From positions 1-6,965 of the forward strand of contig JAEZWM010000091.1 of assembly GCA_023443025.1 (NCBI GenBank): 6,965 bases of DNA. Reading direction: 5' to 3'. Each line of letters starts with the position of its first letter. Position 1 is the stretch's first letter. The stretch comes from Bacillota bacterium. GTDB lineage: Bacteria; Bacillota; Clostridia; Tissierellales; Peptoniphilaceae. This document shows, one piece after another, positions 6,632-6,965 of this stretch. Made by a program: the position numbers and the translations under genes. The notes under the pieces are model-generated. The model worked only from the letters and a program-made list of their open reading frames with translations, was not told the DNA's origin and did not search any database.

Positions 6632-6653
6632 TTACGTTGCATTTGCAACGTAA
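6632..6653. repeat. 22-nt palindrome, TTACGTTGCA-TT-TGCAACGTAA
   Basis: Two exact 10-bp arms (6632-6641 and 6644-6653) with a 2-nt centre. The tight centre favours a dimeric protein-binding site or cruciform over an RNA terminator; no T-run follows on either strand. It lies about 50 nt downstream of the stop of the gene remnant at 6705-6965. Confidence 0.7.
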
Positions 6654-6704
6654 AATCCAGAAAGCGGGTCAGGCATACTAAAGATACTATTTATGGTTTT
6701 TATA

Positions 6705-6965
6705 TCAATATACTTTCACAGGGGATAATTTTGATAATCCTGCTTTATGATATGATTCTGTAGCTTCGAATCTTAAACTAGTACTGTAATTTTGGCTTGT
6801 TATTGCAAGGTTTAATTCGTTTGCCCACCTTTTACTTAGAGTCACATGAAATGGAAGTGAGGGCAATTCCTCTACGTCTATGCCATAAGATATAAATCAA
6901 TTAGGATAATATAAGATTGGATTTGTTTTGATAGAATGTGCATGGTTTAAATTATTTAAGGAAAT
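6705..6965 (-). pseudogene. C-terminal remnant of an unrecognised protein, with an in-frame stop
   Basis: The minus-strand frame ending in TGA at 6705-6707 is open for 63 codons up to a TGA at 6897-6899, and beyond that is open again to the window edge. The 63-residue segment has ordinary soluble-protein composition: it includes YGIDVEELPSLPFHVTLSKR, RWANELNLAITSQNY, SLRFEATESYHKAG and ends LSKLSPVKVY. Upstream of the stop the same frame reads HSIKTNPILYYPN. There is no ATG or ribosome binding site within the 63-codon part, so it is probably the tail of a longer gene that starts outside the window and is interrupted by a nonsense codon. I do not recognise the family. Alternatives are a chance open frame, or a functional gene whose stop I misread because of a sequence error. 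Confidence 0.5.

Larger units (their letters stand above)
6404..6704. other. Intergenic stretch with no intact gene; G-rich, C-poor plus strand
   Basis: No convincing coding frame on either strand. From 6421 to about 6630 the plus strand has roughly three times as many G as C, unlike the flanking regions. Visible structures are AATTAAA-N7-TTTAATT (6435-6455), a short hairpin with a T6 tail (6524-6549), a 22-nt palindrome (6632-6653), and a tandem ATACTA pair (6675-6680 and 6684-6689). Nothing here matches a tRNA, rRNA or housekeeping RNA I recognise. Confidence 0.5.

Noticed and set aside
6404..6965. CRISPR array, tRNA or insertion-sequence ends
   Set aside because: No regularly spaced direct repeats, no cloverleaf or CCA-type features, and no matching terminal inverted repeats with target duplications were seen.

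Overview
The window is AT-rich, with Shine-Dalgarno sites of the AAGGAG/GGAGG type, sigma-A-like promoters and clostridial-looking proteins. This suggests a low-GC Gram-positive bacterium of the Clostridia or a related anaerobic Firmicutes group. That placement is inferred from composition and protein style; no taxonomic marker gene is present.

Layout: (1) 17-1335, minus strand: a probable two-gene operon, a CPBP-family intramembrane protease followed by a small flavodoxin-domain protein. (2) 1336-1561: a divergent intergenic region with a strong extended -10 promoter facing right and an AT-rich inverted repeat over the left-facing promoter. (3) 1562-4324, plus strand: a tightly coupled pair, an MBOAT (AlgI/DltB/PatA-like) O-acyltransferase and a membrane-anchored SGNH/AlgX-AlgJ-like partner, closed by a strong intrinsic terminator. 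Together they are likely to O-acylate an extracytoplasmic glycan or cell-wall polymer. (4) 4501-6138, minus strand, convergent with the pair: an ABC-F protein of the antibiotic-resistance (Vga/Lsa/VmlR-like) type. (5) 6139-6403: a leader of about 230 nt for the ABC-F gene with its own extended -10 promoter, short upstream reading frames, and a hairpin that both sequesters the ribosome-binding site and is followed by a U7 tract. This looks like a ribosome-mediated attenuator and is the most interesting element here. (6) 6404-6965: no intact gene. It holds a G-rich, C-poor stretch, a 22-nt near-perfect palindrome, and a minus-strand reading frame that looks like the C-terminal end of a broken, unrecognised gene running off the right edge.

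The three blocks appear to be independent transcription units. The acyltransferase pair is the only one with a clear joint function. All start codons were chosen from ribosome-binding-site position, and in three of the four genes with an upstream alternative start, longer in-frame GTG/TTG starts were rejected; in the fourth an upstream ATG was rejected.
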